This document shows, piece by piece, positions 1 to 8,500 of a DNA stretch of 50,551 bases; position 1 is the stretch's first letter; every line of letters begins with the position of its first letter. The notes under the pieces were generated by a model. It had not been told where the DNA came from. It was given only the letters and a program-made list of their open reading frames with translations, and did no database searches. A program made the position numbers and the translations under genes. The DNA is taken from assembly GCA_023251135.1 (NCBI GenBank), contig JAHEZJ010000036.1:1-50551 (forward strand). The letters run 5' to 3'. Source of the DNA: Flavobacterium sp. Its GTDB lineage: Bacteria; Bacteroidota; Bacteroidia; Flavobacteriales; Flavobacteriaceae.

Positions 1-234
1 ATCAATTAAAGCCACTTTTTCAGAAAAGTCAATTTCGCTTAAGTGTTTTTCTTTTTCAATATTGGTCCAGCGTTCGTCACGTTCCTGTTGGTGCCTGTCG
101 ATTCTGTTTTGAAAATCGTCGTCCCATTTTCTGGCGGTGGCTACATATATAGGTGTGTCTGAAAGTTGTAAGGCCAGGTTTTGGGCGTAACTGCTTTTTC
201 CCGATCGTTCGCCTCCTGTTATTAGGTAAATCAT
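1..234 (-). CDS. cobU: Adenosylcobinamide kinase / adenosylcobinamide-phosphate guanylyltransferase, 3' part cut by window edge
   Basis: The reverse strand from an ATG at 234 reads MIYLITGGERSGKSSYAQ and stays open to the window edge (78 codons). The N-terminal P-loop GGERSGKS and the later RHQQERDERW stretch are typical of CobU/CobP, which phosphorylates adenosylcobinamide and then attaches GMP during nucleotide-loop assembly of cobalamin. Only the N-terminal part is inside the window, so the C-terminal half is unseen. It lies downstream of the Cys-rich gene on the same strand and diverges from the btu-like transporter genes, which supports a corrinoid salvage role. Family assignment is good. 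Confidence 0.85.
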   Translation of the reverse strand, partial: MIYLITGGERSGKSSYAQNLALQLSDTPIYVATARKWDDDFQNRIDRHQQERDERWTNIEKEKHLSEIDFSEKVALID

Positions 235-242
235 TTTAATTG

Positions 243-333
243 TTGATTGTTGATTGTGAAATGTTGATTGTAAAATGTGAAATGTTGTTTATGCGTTATG
301 AAATGTTTGTGTGTAATAACTCATAATTCATAA
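243..333. repeat. Imperfect heptamer tandem array between cobU and the Cys-rich gene
   Basis: Positions 243-312 split cleanly into ten 7-bp units (TTGATTG, TTGATTG, TGAAATG, TTGATTG, TAAAATG, TGAAATG and so on). They are followed by ACTCATA/ATTCATA units to 333, which are the reverse complement of the GAGTTAT words at 4460. The array fills the gap between two co-directional genes. Confidence 0.8.
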
Positions 334-336
334 CTT

Positions 337-699
337 TTAATAAGGGCAATGTCGGCAATCGTTTCCGCAGCAGCTTCCTCTTTTTAAGTGAAACCAGGAT
401 TTAAAAACATAATTTCCATTTTCGATATAATAATCAATACCCTCAATTAATTTCTCTTGTTTGGGTAAAGATATTGCTTTATTTTTAAGTGCTTTTTGAG
501 GGGTAAGAGTTTCTACGTAGGCATCAATTTTATCTTCACAGGCCTCCTTAAAGCAAACAGGGCAAAGGCAGTCTCCACCGGAAGAAAGATTAAAAATAGG
601 AGGGAAATCATTACACCAACACTTGTTTTCATTTGAAGTATCTCCGCAGCTGAAAGAGGATTCACAGCTCGAGCAGACTTTTGTTTTTATGGGATTCAT
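337..699 (-). CDS. Small Cys-rich protein (cysteine-rich CWC plus DUF5522-like C-terminus)
   Basis: A 120-aa protein from the ATG at 699. The reading frame is open up to a TTG at 747, but that extension overlaps a -7-like element TACCTTTA (735-742, reverse strand), so the shorter start is preferred. The N-terminal half carries CxxC pairs and a CWCNDFP motif (Cys-rich CWC family). The C-terminus YVFKSWFHLKRGSCCGNDCR followed by HCPY matches the DUF5522 type. Thirteen cysteines suggest metal binding, but no activity is known to me. It is probably cotranscribed with cobU and divergent from btuF. Confidence 0.75.
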   Translation of the reverse strand: MNPIKTKVCSSCESSFSCGDTSNENKCWCNDFPPIFNLSSGGDCLCPVCFKEACEDKIDAYVETLTPQKALKNKAISLPKQEKLIEGIDYYIENGNYVFKSWFHLKRGSCCGNDCRHCPY

Positions 700-765
700 G
701 GAGGGAAAATGAGGTTTATTTGGTTTTGTAAGAATAAAGGTAAACAAAAAATTTAGAAATTGCGT

Positions 766-773
766 TACCTTTG
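766..773 (+). promoter_or_regulatory. -7 promoter element TACCTTTG upstream of btuF-like gene
   Basis: Perfect match to the Bacteroidota -7 consensus TAnnTTTG, about 105 bp before the btuF start. No clear -33 TTG lies at the usual spacing. The 748-877 interval separates the divergent transcription units. Confidence 0.45.
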
Positions 774-877
774 TCAGTAATGAAATTGTAAAATTTAAAA
801 CGAATACGAGTCAAATTACATGCCATAAAAGTAGCAGAATGAAACCGGATTCCTTAAAAAAATAATAGAACCTAAAT

Positions 878-2020
878 ATGAGACATTTACTACCCAAATT
901 GATTTTTATTTTACCATTTTTTCTTCTTGTCGGATGCAAAAAAAATGAAGCTCCGGAAAGCGTAAAAACTGAAATTGCAAAAAATAGTATCGAGTTTGCC
1001 TCCGGACTTTCAATTGTAAAACATGAAGGATATTCAGTAGTAACGGTTTCAGAGCCATGGCCGGATGCACATACTAAGTTTACTTATGTTTTGAAAGAAA
1101 AAGAAGCAAAAGTACCGGACAGTTTGCAAAAGTACACCACAATCAAAGTTCCTTTACAATCAATCGTAGTGACTTCAACGACCAATATTCCGTTTTTGGA
1201 AATGCTCGAAGTTGAAAATAAACTGGTTGGTTTTCCACATACCGATTATATTTCTTCTGAAAAAACCAGAGCTTTAATAGACAAAGGCACTGTTAAAAAT
1301 GTAGGTCAGAACGAGAAGTTGAATATCGAACAGTTAATAGAGTTATCTCCGGATTTAATAGTGACTTTTGGAGTAGACAATAACAATCCGATGCTTGACA
1401 ATTTGAAAAAAAGCGGTTTAAATGTTTTAATCCAGGCCGACTGGATGGAGCAATCTCCACTTGGAAAAGCAGAATGGATTAAACTTTACGGGGCCTTATT
1501 TGGTAAAGAAGAACAGGCAAAAGAACTGTTTGACAAGATCGTTCTGAGTTATGAGCAGGCTAAAAAATTAGTGGCAGGTAAACCGGCAACTTCAACTGTT
1601 CTATACGGTTCTATGTACGAAGATGTTTGGTATGTAGCCAAAGGAAACAGCTGGGTAGCGCAGTTTATGAAAGATGCTCAGGCCAATTATTTATGGGCGG
1701 ATTTAAAAGGTACGGGAAGCGAAGGCTTGTCTTTTGAGAAAGTACTGGTGAAAGCAAAAACAGCTAATTTCTGGATCGCTGCAGGCTCCTTTAAGACTCT
1801 GGACGAGTTCGGAAAAATCAATACGCATTATAAGGAGTTTGATGCTTTTAAATCTAAAAATGTTTATACGTTTGAAGGCAAATCCGGAGCAACGGGAGGA
1901 ACAGTTTATTATGAGCTGGCTCCAAGCCGTCCCGATTTAGTGTTAAAAGATTACATCAAGATTTTTCATCCGGAGTTGTTGCCTAGTTATGAATTTACTT
2001 TTGCCTCTAAATTAAACTAA
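878..2020 (+). CDS. ABC transporter substrate-binding lipoprotein, probable corrinoid (B12) uptake
   Basis: A 380-aa protein. Residues 1-20 form a lipoprotein signal ending in LLVGC, with Cys20 as the lipidation site, followed by KKNE. Residues ~95-350 are a periplasmic-binding fold of the FecB/BtuF class (IVVTSTTNIPFLEMLEVENK, later ELSPDLIVTFG). It would deliver a metal-chelate substrate to the permease and ATPase encoded just downstream. The family alone does not separate siderophores from cobalamin. The divergent cobU gene argues for a corrinoid, which is an inference. Five bases separate its stop from the permease start, so the two are one operon. Confidence 0.75.
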   Translation: MRHLLPKLIFILPFFLLVGCKKNEAPESVKTEIAKNSIEFASGLSIVKHEGYSVVTVSEPWPDAHTKFTYVLKEKEAKVPDSLQKYTTIKVPLQSIVVTSTTNIPFLEMLEVENKLVGFPHTDYISSEKTRALIDKGTVKNVGQNEKLNIEQLIELSPDLIVTFGVDNNNPMLDNLKKSGLNVLIQADWMEQSPLGKAEWIKLYGALFGKEEQAKELFDKIVLSYEQAKKLVAGKPATSTVLYGSMYEDVWYVAKGNSWVAQFMKDAQANYLWADLKGTGSEGLSFEKVLVKAKTANFWIAAGSFKTLDEFGKINTHYKEFDAFKSKNVYTFEGKSGATGGTVYYELAPSRPDLVLKDYIKIFHPELLPSYEFTFASKLN

Positions 2021-2025
2021 GTTCA

Positions 2026-3054
2026 TTGATTCATAAAAAACGAAATATAATACTGTTTTCGGTACTCGGTCTGGCGCTGTTGTTTATGTTTTTCTTAGAC
2101 ATTAGTCTGGGGTCAGTTACTATACCTTTTAAGGAAGTGTATAATAGTATGACCGGAAACCACGCCAGTAAATCGACCTGGGAGTACATTATTGTTAATT
2201 ATCGCCTGCCCAAAGCAATTACGGCTGTTTTGGTTGGAGTGGGATTGTCTGTAAGCGGTTTGCTGATGCAGACGCTGTTTCGAAATCCGTTGGCAGGACC
2301 TGATGTTCTCGGACTAAGTTCGGGAGCAATTCTGGCAGTCGCGGTTGTAATTTTGGGTGCTGGTTTTCTGCCTTCATTTTTAAATTCGGTTTTATTATCG
2401 CCATTCGGAATCGTACTGGCCTCTACAACGGGAAGTGTTTTGGTTTTGATGCTGGTCCTGCTGGTTGCACAGCGCTTACGGAATACGATGGCAATTTTAA
2501 TTGTCGGATTAATGTTTGGAAGTTTTACCAGTGCTATCGTTGGGGTTTTGACGTATTTTAGTTCGGCGGAACAACTGCAGAAATTTACTTTTTGGTCGCT
2601 GGGAAGTCTTGGGAATCTTTCCTGGACTTCGATTTCGATTTTGGCGGTTTGTGTTGTTTTTGGACTGTTTTTGAGTGCGGGAAGTATCAAACCGTTAAAT
2701 GCATTGCTTTTAGGTGAAAATTACGCTAAAAGTATGGGACTAAATTACAAGAGAGCCCGACTGGTGATTATTTTTGCGACCAGTATTCTGGCCGGAAGTG
2801 TTACTGCTTTTGCAGGGCCAATTGCCTTTATAGGTCTGGCGGTACCCCACATTGCAAAGCTGACATTTCAGACGAGTAATCACGCAGTTTTGTACTGGAG
2901 TACTTTTTTTTACGGAGGAATAATCATGTTGTTTTGCGATATGGCATCACAACTACCGGGATTAGAAACCACCCTGCCAATTAATGCCATCACTTCTATA
3001 ATTGGTGCACCAATTGTCGTTTGGTTACTCATGCGAAAAAGCAATTTTCAGTAA
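2026..3054 (+). CDS. FecCD-family ABC transporter permease, probable corrinoid uptake
   Basis: A 342-aa polytopic inner-membrane protein of the BtuC/FecCD family with many hydrophobic segments. Typical family stretches are present (YRLPKAITAVLVGVGLSVSG; FRNPLAGPDVLGLSSGA; GPIAFIGLAVPHI). The start is taken as TTG at 2026. The first in-frame ATG (about 2086) would remove the first membrane helix, so a non-ATG start is strongly favoured. It lies 5 bp after the binding-protein gene and about 100 bp before the ATPase gene, completing one import system. Confidence 0.8.
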   Translation: MIHKKRNIILFSVLGLALLFMFFLDISLGSVTIPFKEVYNSMTGNHASKSTWEYIIVNYRLPKAITAVLVGVGLSVSGLLMQTLFRNPLAGPDVLGLSSGAILAVAVVILGAGFLPSFLNSVLLSPFGIVLASTTGSVLVLMLVLLVAQRLRNTMAILIVGLMFGSFTSAIVGVLTYFSSAEQLQKFTFWSLGSLGNLSWTSISILAVCVVFGLFLSAGSIKPLNALLLGENYAKSMGLNYKRARLVIIFATSILAGSVTAFAGPIAFIGLAVPHIAKLTFQTSNHAVLYWSTFFYGGIIMLFCDMASQLPGLETTLPINAITSIIGAPIVVWLLMRKSNFQ

Positions 3055-3068
3055 ATAAATTAGCCACA

Positions 3069-3152
3069 GATTCAACGGATTCAACGGATTTTCGCAGATT
3101 ACTTAAAAAAAACTTAGAACCTTAGCAGCTTAGAACCTTAGTACCTTTAAAC
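3069..3152. repeat. 9-mer and 8-mer tandem units upstream of the ABC ATPase gene
   Basis: GATTCAACG occurs twice plus a degenerate copy (3069-3095). It is followed by five octamers of the CTTAGAAC type (3113-3152: CTTAGAAC, CTTAGCAG, CTTAGAAC, CTTAGTAC, CTTTAAAC) ending one base before the ATG at 3154. This repeat sits inside an operon. Confidence 0.75.
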
Positions 3153-3153
3153 A

Positions 3154-3930
3154 ATGACTACTATCTTAAAGACCACAAACCTTAGCATCGGCTATAAGTC
3201 GAAGAAAGGCGTTGTGACCATTGCTGAAAATTTAAATTTGAGTTTAACCTCGGGGAAACTTATTTCGCTAATTGGAGCAAACGGAATTGGGAAATCGACT
3301 TTGCTTCGAACGATTACTGGAATTCAGCAGCCGCTAAGTGGACAAGTTTTTTTGAATGATAAAAACATAAGTAGCTACAGACCTTTAGCGCTAGCCCAAA
3401 ATTTAAGTTTAGTTTTAACCGAAAAACTACCACCGAGTAATTTATCGGTTTTCGAATTAGTGGCTTTGGGGCGTCAGCCTTACACCAATTGGATTGGTAC
3501 TTTAAGTCAGACGGATATCGAGAAAGTACAGGAAGCTTTACAGTTAACTCAAATCGAACATCTGGCTCAGAAAAAGCATTTCGAAATTAGTGACGGACAA
3601 TTGCAGAAGGTTTTGATCGCAAGGGCACTCGCACAGGATACCCCGCTGATTATTCTGGACGAACCCACGACACATCTCGATTTACTGCACAAAGTTTCGT
3701 TATTCAAACTGCTTAAGAAACTGACAGAGGAAACGCAAAAATGTATTTTATTTTCGACCCATGATATCGATTTGGCGATTCAGTTAAGTGATGAAATGAT
3801 TATCATGACTTCGGAATTAGTAGTACAGGACGCGCCTTGCAATTTAATTTCGAAAGGAAGTTTTGCAACCTTATTCAAGGATGAACATATTGTTTTTGAT
3901 GCCGAAAAAGGAAAGTTTGTGATTACTTAG
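3154..3930 (+). CDS. ABC transporter ATP-binding protein, probable corrinoid uptake
   Basis: A 258-aa ATPase of the FepC/BtuD class that powers the permease encoded upstream. Visible motifs are Walker A GANGIGKST (41-49), a signature region ISDGQLQKVL (145-154), Walker B LIILDEP (165-171), a D-loop THLD and an H-loop histidine near 203 (FSTHDID). The signature is SDGQ rather than the usual SGGQ, which is a tolerated but uncommon substitution. Its substrate is inferred only from the neighbouring binding protein and cobU. Confidence 0.8.
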   Translation: MTTILKTTNLSIGYKSKKGVVTIAENLNLSLTSGKLISLIGANGIGKSTLLRTITGIQQPLSGQVFLNDKNISSYRPLALAQNLSLVLTEKLPPSNLSVFELVALGRQPYTNWIGTLSQTDIEKVQEALQLTQIEHLAQKKHFEISDGQLQKVLIARALAQDTPLIILDEPTTHLDLLHKVSLFKLLKKLTEETQKCILFSTHDIDLAIQLSDEMIIMTSELVVQDAPCNLISKGSFATLFKDEHIVFDAEKGKFVIT

Positions 3931-3993
3931 AAAATCTCAGGGAGTCATTTACCAATCTTAAAGAAAGAGCAAAACACCCATAGAAGTAAGCAA

Positions 3994-4452
3994 TTAAATA
4001 TTTTTTAATGCAATTTGTCTTTTTGCTTCTCCAACCACAAAAGCGACAGAATTGGCAATGTTGAAGCTTCGGATTAATTTTGACATCGGAATCGTCAGGT
4101 GATTCTCAAAACGAGCTAAGACTTCTTTGCTCAGACCAACACTCTCTTTACCAAATACCAGCCAGTCTCCATCCTGAAACTCCATTTCCAGATATGATTT
4201 TTCGGCATGAGAACTCATTAGGAAAACACGCGACTGATCCGGAATCTGCTGAATCCATTCTTCAATATTTTGGTATTCTGTAACGTCAAGATGCACCCAG
4301 TAATCCAGTCCCGAACGCTTCAGGTTTTTATCGTTGATCACAAATCCGAATGGGTGAATCAAATGTAACCTGCTTTCTGTACCAACGCACAAACGTCCAA
4401 TGTTTCCAGTATTATTTGGGATTTCAGGTTCTACAAGAACTATGTTTAGCAT
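3994..4452 (-). CDS. trmL: tRNA (cytidine/uridine-34-2'-O)-methyltransferase
   Basis: A 152-aa SPOUT-class methyltransferase. The N-terminus MLNIVLVEPEIPNNTGNIGR, the HPFGF stretch, the LDYW motif and the C-terminal IPMSKLIRSFNIANSVAFV knot region are characteristic of TrmL (YibK). TrmL methylates the wobble ribose of certain tRNA-Leu species using SAM. Length equals the usual family size. It is transcribed in the same direction as the downstream-facing pseudouridine synthase gene, and both are RNA-modification genes. A heptamer array begins directly upstream of its start codon. Confidence 0.9.
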   Translation of the reverse strand: MLNIVLVEPEIPNNTGNIGRLCVGTESRLHLIHPFGFVINDKNLKRSGLDYWVHLDVTEYQNIEEWIQQIPDQSRVFLMSSHAEKSYLEMEFQDGDWLVFGKESVGLSKEVLARFENHLTIPMSKLIRSFNIANSVAFVVGEAKRQIALKNI

Positions 4453-4459
4453 TTTTTTT

Positions 4460-4529
4460 GAGTTATGAGTTATGAGTTATGGGTTATGAGTTGTGAGTTG
4501 TGAGTTTTGGAATTTGGGTTTTGGAATTT
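4460..4529. repeat. Heptamer tandem array (GAGTTAT family)
   Basis: Ten consecutive 7-bp units: GAGTTAT x3, GGGTTAT, GAGTTGT x2, GAGTTTT, GGAATTT, GGGTTTT, GGAATTT. The period is strict while the bases drift along the array. It lies between trmL and the pseudouridine synthase gene. Confidence 0.85.
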
Positions 4530-4552
4530 GATTATTGAATTAAGCGTCCCCG

Positions 4553-4616
4553 TAATTATCTAATTATCTAATTTCCAAATTGTCTAATTCTCAAATTACC
4601 TCATTATCTAATTCAA
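4553..4616. repeat. Octamer tandem array (TAATTATC family) running into the RluE-like gene
   Basis: Eight 8-bp units beginning TAATTATC, TAATTATC, TAATTTCC, AAATTGTC, TAATTCTC, AAATTACC, TCATTATC, TAATTCAA. The last units overlap the stop codon and final codons of the pseudouridine synthase gene (stop at 4591-4593). The same words recur at 38236 and 39356. Confidence 0.85.
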
Positions 4617-5172
4617 ATTCGGCTACTTCCAGCACATCTCCGGCCTTTAAGTTTTGCAAATATACATTTCCTATGCGAACACGAACTAATCTTAAAGTTG
4701 GAAATCCAACGGCTGCGGTCATTTTTCGAACCTGACGAAATTTGCCTTCATTTATAGTGATCGAAGCCCAGGAGGTTGGACCATGTCGCTCGTCCCTGAT
4801 TTTTTTGGCTCTCGGACCAAAATCAGGAATCTCGGTAACGATAAAAGCAGAGCAAGGTTTGGTTTTATATTTGCCACCATCAAAACCTATTTCAACGCCT
4901 TTTTGTAATGCCTCAATTGCTTCAGGAGTAATAAGGCCATCGACCTGAACGTAATATTCTTTATCCACTTTTTTGCTTCGCACCAGTTCGCTTACCCTTC
5001 CGTCCGTCGTGAGTAAAAGCAGTCCTTCGGAGTCTTCATCAAGTCGGCCGATTGCCATGGTGCCTTCGGGAAAATCATACAACTCCCCTAAAAGTTTTTT
5101 CTTTCTTTTTAATTCGTATATAAATTGACTCAGATAACCGTAAGGTTTAAAAAGAAGGAAGTGTTGGTGCAT
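4591..5172 (-). CDS. 23S rRNA pseudouridine synthase, RluE/RsuA family
   Basis: A 193-aa enzyme that isomerises uridine in rRNA. The N-terminal KPYGYLSQF and the catalytic motif GRLDEDSEGLLLLT with Asp45 are the family hallmarks, followed by EYYVQVDG and EGKFRQVRKM. There is no N-terminal S4 domain, as in RluE (E. coli U2457), but the target cannot be read from sequence alone. The last residues, ELDNEVI, are encoded within the octamer array at 4553-4616, suggesting the C-terminus was extended or replaced by repeat DNA. Confidence 0.85.
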   Translation of the reverse strand: MHQHFLLFKPYGYLSQFIYELKRKKKLLGELYDFPEGTMAIGRLDEDSEGLLLLTTDGRVSELVRSKKVDKEYYVQVDGLITPEAIEALQKGVEIGFDGGKYKTKPCSAFIVTEIPDFGPRAKKIRDERHGPTSWASITINEGKFRQVRKMTAAVGFPTLRLVRVRIGNVYLQNLKAGDVLEVAEFELDNEVI

Positions 5173-5189
5173 GCTGTATTTTTTGACTG

Positions 5190-5197
5190 CAAAGATA
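5190..5197 (-). promoter_or_regulatory. -7 element TATCTTTG for the pseudouridine synthase gene
   Basis: Perfect TAnnTTTG match on the reverse strand, ending 17 bp before the ATG at 5172. No good -33 box is visible. Confidence 0.5.
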
Positions 5198-5468
5198 ACG
5201 TTGTTTCATAAAGGACATAAACTTCTGCTGCAATTATTCAAAGCTCGGAATTTCCTTTTTTTTGAGGCAAAATTTTAAGTAAGAAATGCTTGAATAAAAA
5301 GAAAGAGCATGTTAATTCGTACAAAAAATAAATATCTCGTGAAGCCCCGCCAGATCTAAGAATAATTGAAAGAACTGACGTGAAATTTGATTTTTGCTTG
5401 AAAATTTTCACAAAAGCGCGATACGATAAGTTTATGTTTTCACAATATTCTGTTAACTTTAAACAATA
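5198..5468. other. Gene-free interval upstream of the secreted nuclease gene
   Basis: AT-rich sequence between divergent genes. A -7-like TAACTTTA lies at 5454-5461. I see no repeat array, hairpin or small gene in it. Confidence 0.5.
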
Positions 5469-5476
5469 TAAATTTG
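5469..5476 (+). promoter_or_regulatory. -7 element TAAATTTG for the secreted nuclease gene
   Basis: Perfect TAnnTTTG match, 30 bp before the preferred ATG at 5507. It overlaps the alternative TTG start at 5474, which argues against that start. Confidence 0.45.
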
Positions 5477-5506
5477 ATTTCTAAAAACTCTATTTTTTTA
5501 AACTGT

Positions 5507-8500
5507 ATGAAAAACAATTACTCTGTACGCCATCTCATGGCTTTTTTAAGTTTTTTTTGTTGGTTCGGGAATCTTTTTGCCCAAACCATGCCTACGCCCC
5601 AATCTATAACGCCTGAATTTGTACAAAATTTTAGTACATTAGCGGCAGGATCAACAACTTATCCGCCAGGTTTTCAGGGTTGGACTGCTAATGCTGGTGC
5701 CCCGGGGACAAGCTATAATACAGCCTTAACCGCGACTAACCAAAATCTTCGAGCCAGTAGTACTGCAAACACTAATTCAGGAGGTGTTCACAATTATAAC
5801 GGGAAGATTGGCTTCTTGGATACAAACAGTTTAGATGCAGCAATAGGTTTTGCGTTTGTAGCTACCAACAGTAAAAATATCCAGGTGAAATATGATGCCA
5901 TGGTCATTCGTAATCCTTATAACGGAACGACTAATCTTTGTATTTATGAAATGGCACTGCAATACAGAATAGGAACCACAGGGCCTTTTATCACCTTACC
6001 GGAAACGGCTTATTTAAGTGACAAGACGGTTCCATTAGATGTAAATAAGACTGAACCAATTAATAGTACCACAATTAAAACTAATTTACCTGCTACCTGT
6101 AACAATCAACCAATTGTTCAGATTAGATGGATCGCTAAACAGAATGTTGGTGGAGGAGCACGTCCTTCATTTGCGATTGATGATTTAGATATTAGAGAAG
6201 ATATTGTTGCACCAGTAAGCGCAGTTGGCTACCCAAAAGCAAGCAATATCTTATCGGAAAGTTTTGATTTCTCTGATAAATTAGATGAGGTAGGAAAAAC
6301 GTATTATGTTTTAGTACCGGGAGGAAGTGCAGCACCAACAGCTGCACAAATAAAAGCGGGCCAGGATGCTAATAGCGCTGCCGCTTTGCAATCAGGATTT
6401 TTAGATGTTACGGATATTACTAAGGTATACACTAAAACTTTTTCGGGTTTAACACTGGATACCGATTATACGGTTTACTCTGTTACCGAAGATATTTTTG
6501 GAAATTTATTGGCTACCCCTGCCAAAGTTGATGCTTCAATTTTAAGTGCACCAGTTCCTTCTATGGTAACAACGGTTTCTGCTTTAGATTTTGGATTTTC
6601 AGAAACAGGCTTTAATTCAGATAATTTTAGTTATCAGATTCAGGGAACCAACATCACAACCGATGTTACTGTAACGGCTACCGGAAAATTTACCGTTTCG
6701 AAAGATGGAACTGCGTTTGGAACTTCAGTTATCTATGCTGCGTCTGACTTCGCTTCAGGAGCAACACCAACCGTTTATGCCAGATTTACACCAGATGCTC
6801 TTGGAAGTTTTTCAGGACAAATTGAAAATAAGAATCTTGGAGCAGCAACCAAAATAGTAACGCTTAGTGGAACAGGAATTGATCCGTACACACAAGGTTT
6901 TAACGATGCAAATGTTTTAACCAATAGCGGATGGACACAGTACAATGTTGCCGGTACTGCAAATAAATGGATTACAACAACTGTGGCCAGAAATATAAAT
7001 TCAGGTACAGGAGCAGTAATCATGAACGGTTATAGCGATAACGGACCGAGTAAAGACTGGTTGATTTCTCCAAAATTACGTCTGGACAATACGTCCAAAT
7101 TTGATAAAACGATTCTGCTTTCTTATTATTCCCGCAAATTTTATGCAGGTACCGATTTGAAATTAATGGTTTCTACCGATTACGATGGAAAGAGTAATCC
7201 GGAAAATGCAACCTGGACGGTACTTGATGGTAAATTCCCTACTACAACAGGAACTTATGCTCAATCGCAATACATTAAATTAGAAGGTTACAAAACAGAC
7301 CATACTTATTTGGCATGGGTTTATGAAACTACTGCCGGAGGAGCAAACAATGCCGCTGAATGGTCATTTGATGATTTTGCTATTACCAATGAGACTGGTT
7401 ATATAGATGCAAACCCTGTTTTAGATTTTGGAGATGTAAATTTAAGCGAAGTTTCGGGAGCTCAGGCTTTTTCAATTAAAGCAGAAGGGCATGGAGATAT
7501 TACGCTTACAGCTCCTGCCGATTATCAATTGTCTTTAGATAATACTTTATTTCAATCGAGTATTGTAGTTAATGCAGCCGATGCCGCAGCATCTAAAAAG
7601 ATTTACGCAAGGTTTGTACCATCTGTAAAAGCATTAACGATCTCAGGCACATTAACCGTAAGCGGAACTGCATTAAACAAACAAATTGGATCATTTACAG
7701 GTTCTTCTATACCAAAAGCAGATACGTTTGATATCGTAACTTATAACCTGGAGTTCTTTGGAACCGATGTAAAAGACAAGACCAATAAAGAATTTGGACC
7801 TACAGACGACGCGTTACAAATTGAAAATGTAGCTAAAGTAATGAACAAGTTAAATGCCGATGTTTACGTTGTTCAGGAAGTTTCAGATGAACCAGCTTTA
7901 GATGCTTTGGTACAAAAAATAAGTGTTAACGGTAAAACGTTCGATAAAGTAATTTCACCTTCATGGTCGTATTCCTTTAAACCTTTAGACCCAAATTTCC
8001 CACCTCAGAAATTAGTGGTGATTTACAATACGCAAACAGCAACGGTAAAAAATACCAGAGTAATGTTTAAAGATTTGTACGATCAGATTCGTGCTAAAAC
8101 GGTAACACTAAATAGTTATCCAAGTCCTGATGGTGACGATGGAGATTTCTTCTCTTCAGGCCGTCTGCCTTATATGGTTCAAATCGAAACCAATATTGGT
8201 GGAGTAAAAAAACTACTTAATTTAGTAGACCTTCACGCACGTGCCAATAGCGGATCGGATATGAACAAATACAACATGCGTAAATACGATGCAAAAGTGT
8301 TAAAAGACAGTTTAGATACTTACTACGCCAATTCGAATTTGATTATTTTAGGAGACTACAACGATGATGTAGATGAATCAGTTATCAGTCCAAATCCTTC
8401 AACTTATAAGGTGTTTGTAGACGATGTGACCAATTATACGCCACTTACTTTAGAAATTAGTAAAGCGGGAGCTTACAGTTATTTAAGTTCAAATGGGTTT

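Noticed and set aside
700-747. TTG start for the Cys-rich protein
   Set aside because: The TTG overlaps a promoter-like element and adds no recognisable domain sequence.
748-877. Cobalamin riboswitch upstream of the btuF-like gene
   Set aside because: Some fragments look suggestive (GCCATAAAAGTAGCAG), but the conserved boxes and peripheral stems cannot be laid out.
2199-2690. 163-aa reverse-strand frame inside the permease gene
   Set aside because: The sense frame encodes a clear FecCD permease; the antisense protein is composition-biased. Other antisense frames in rmuC, accA, tgt and transketolase genes are treated the same way.
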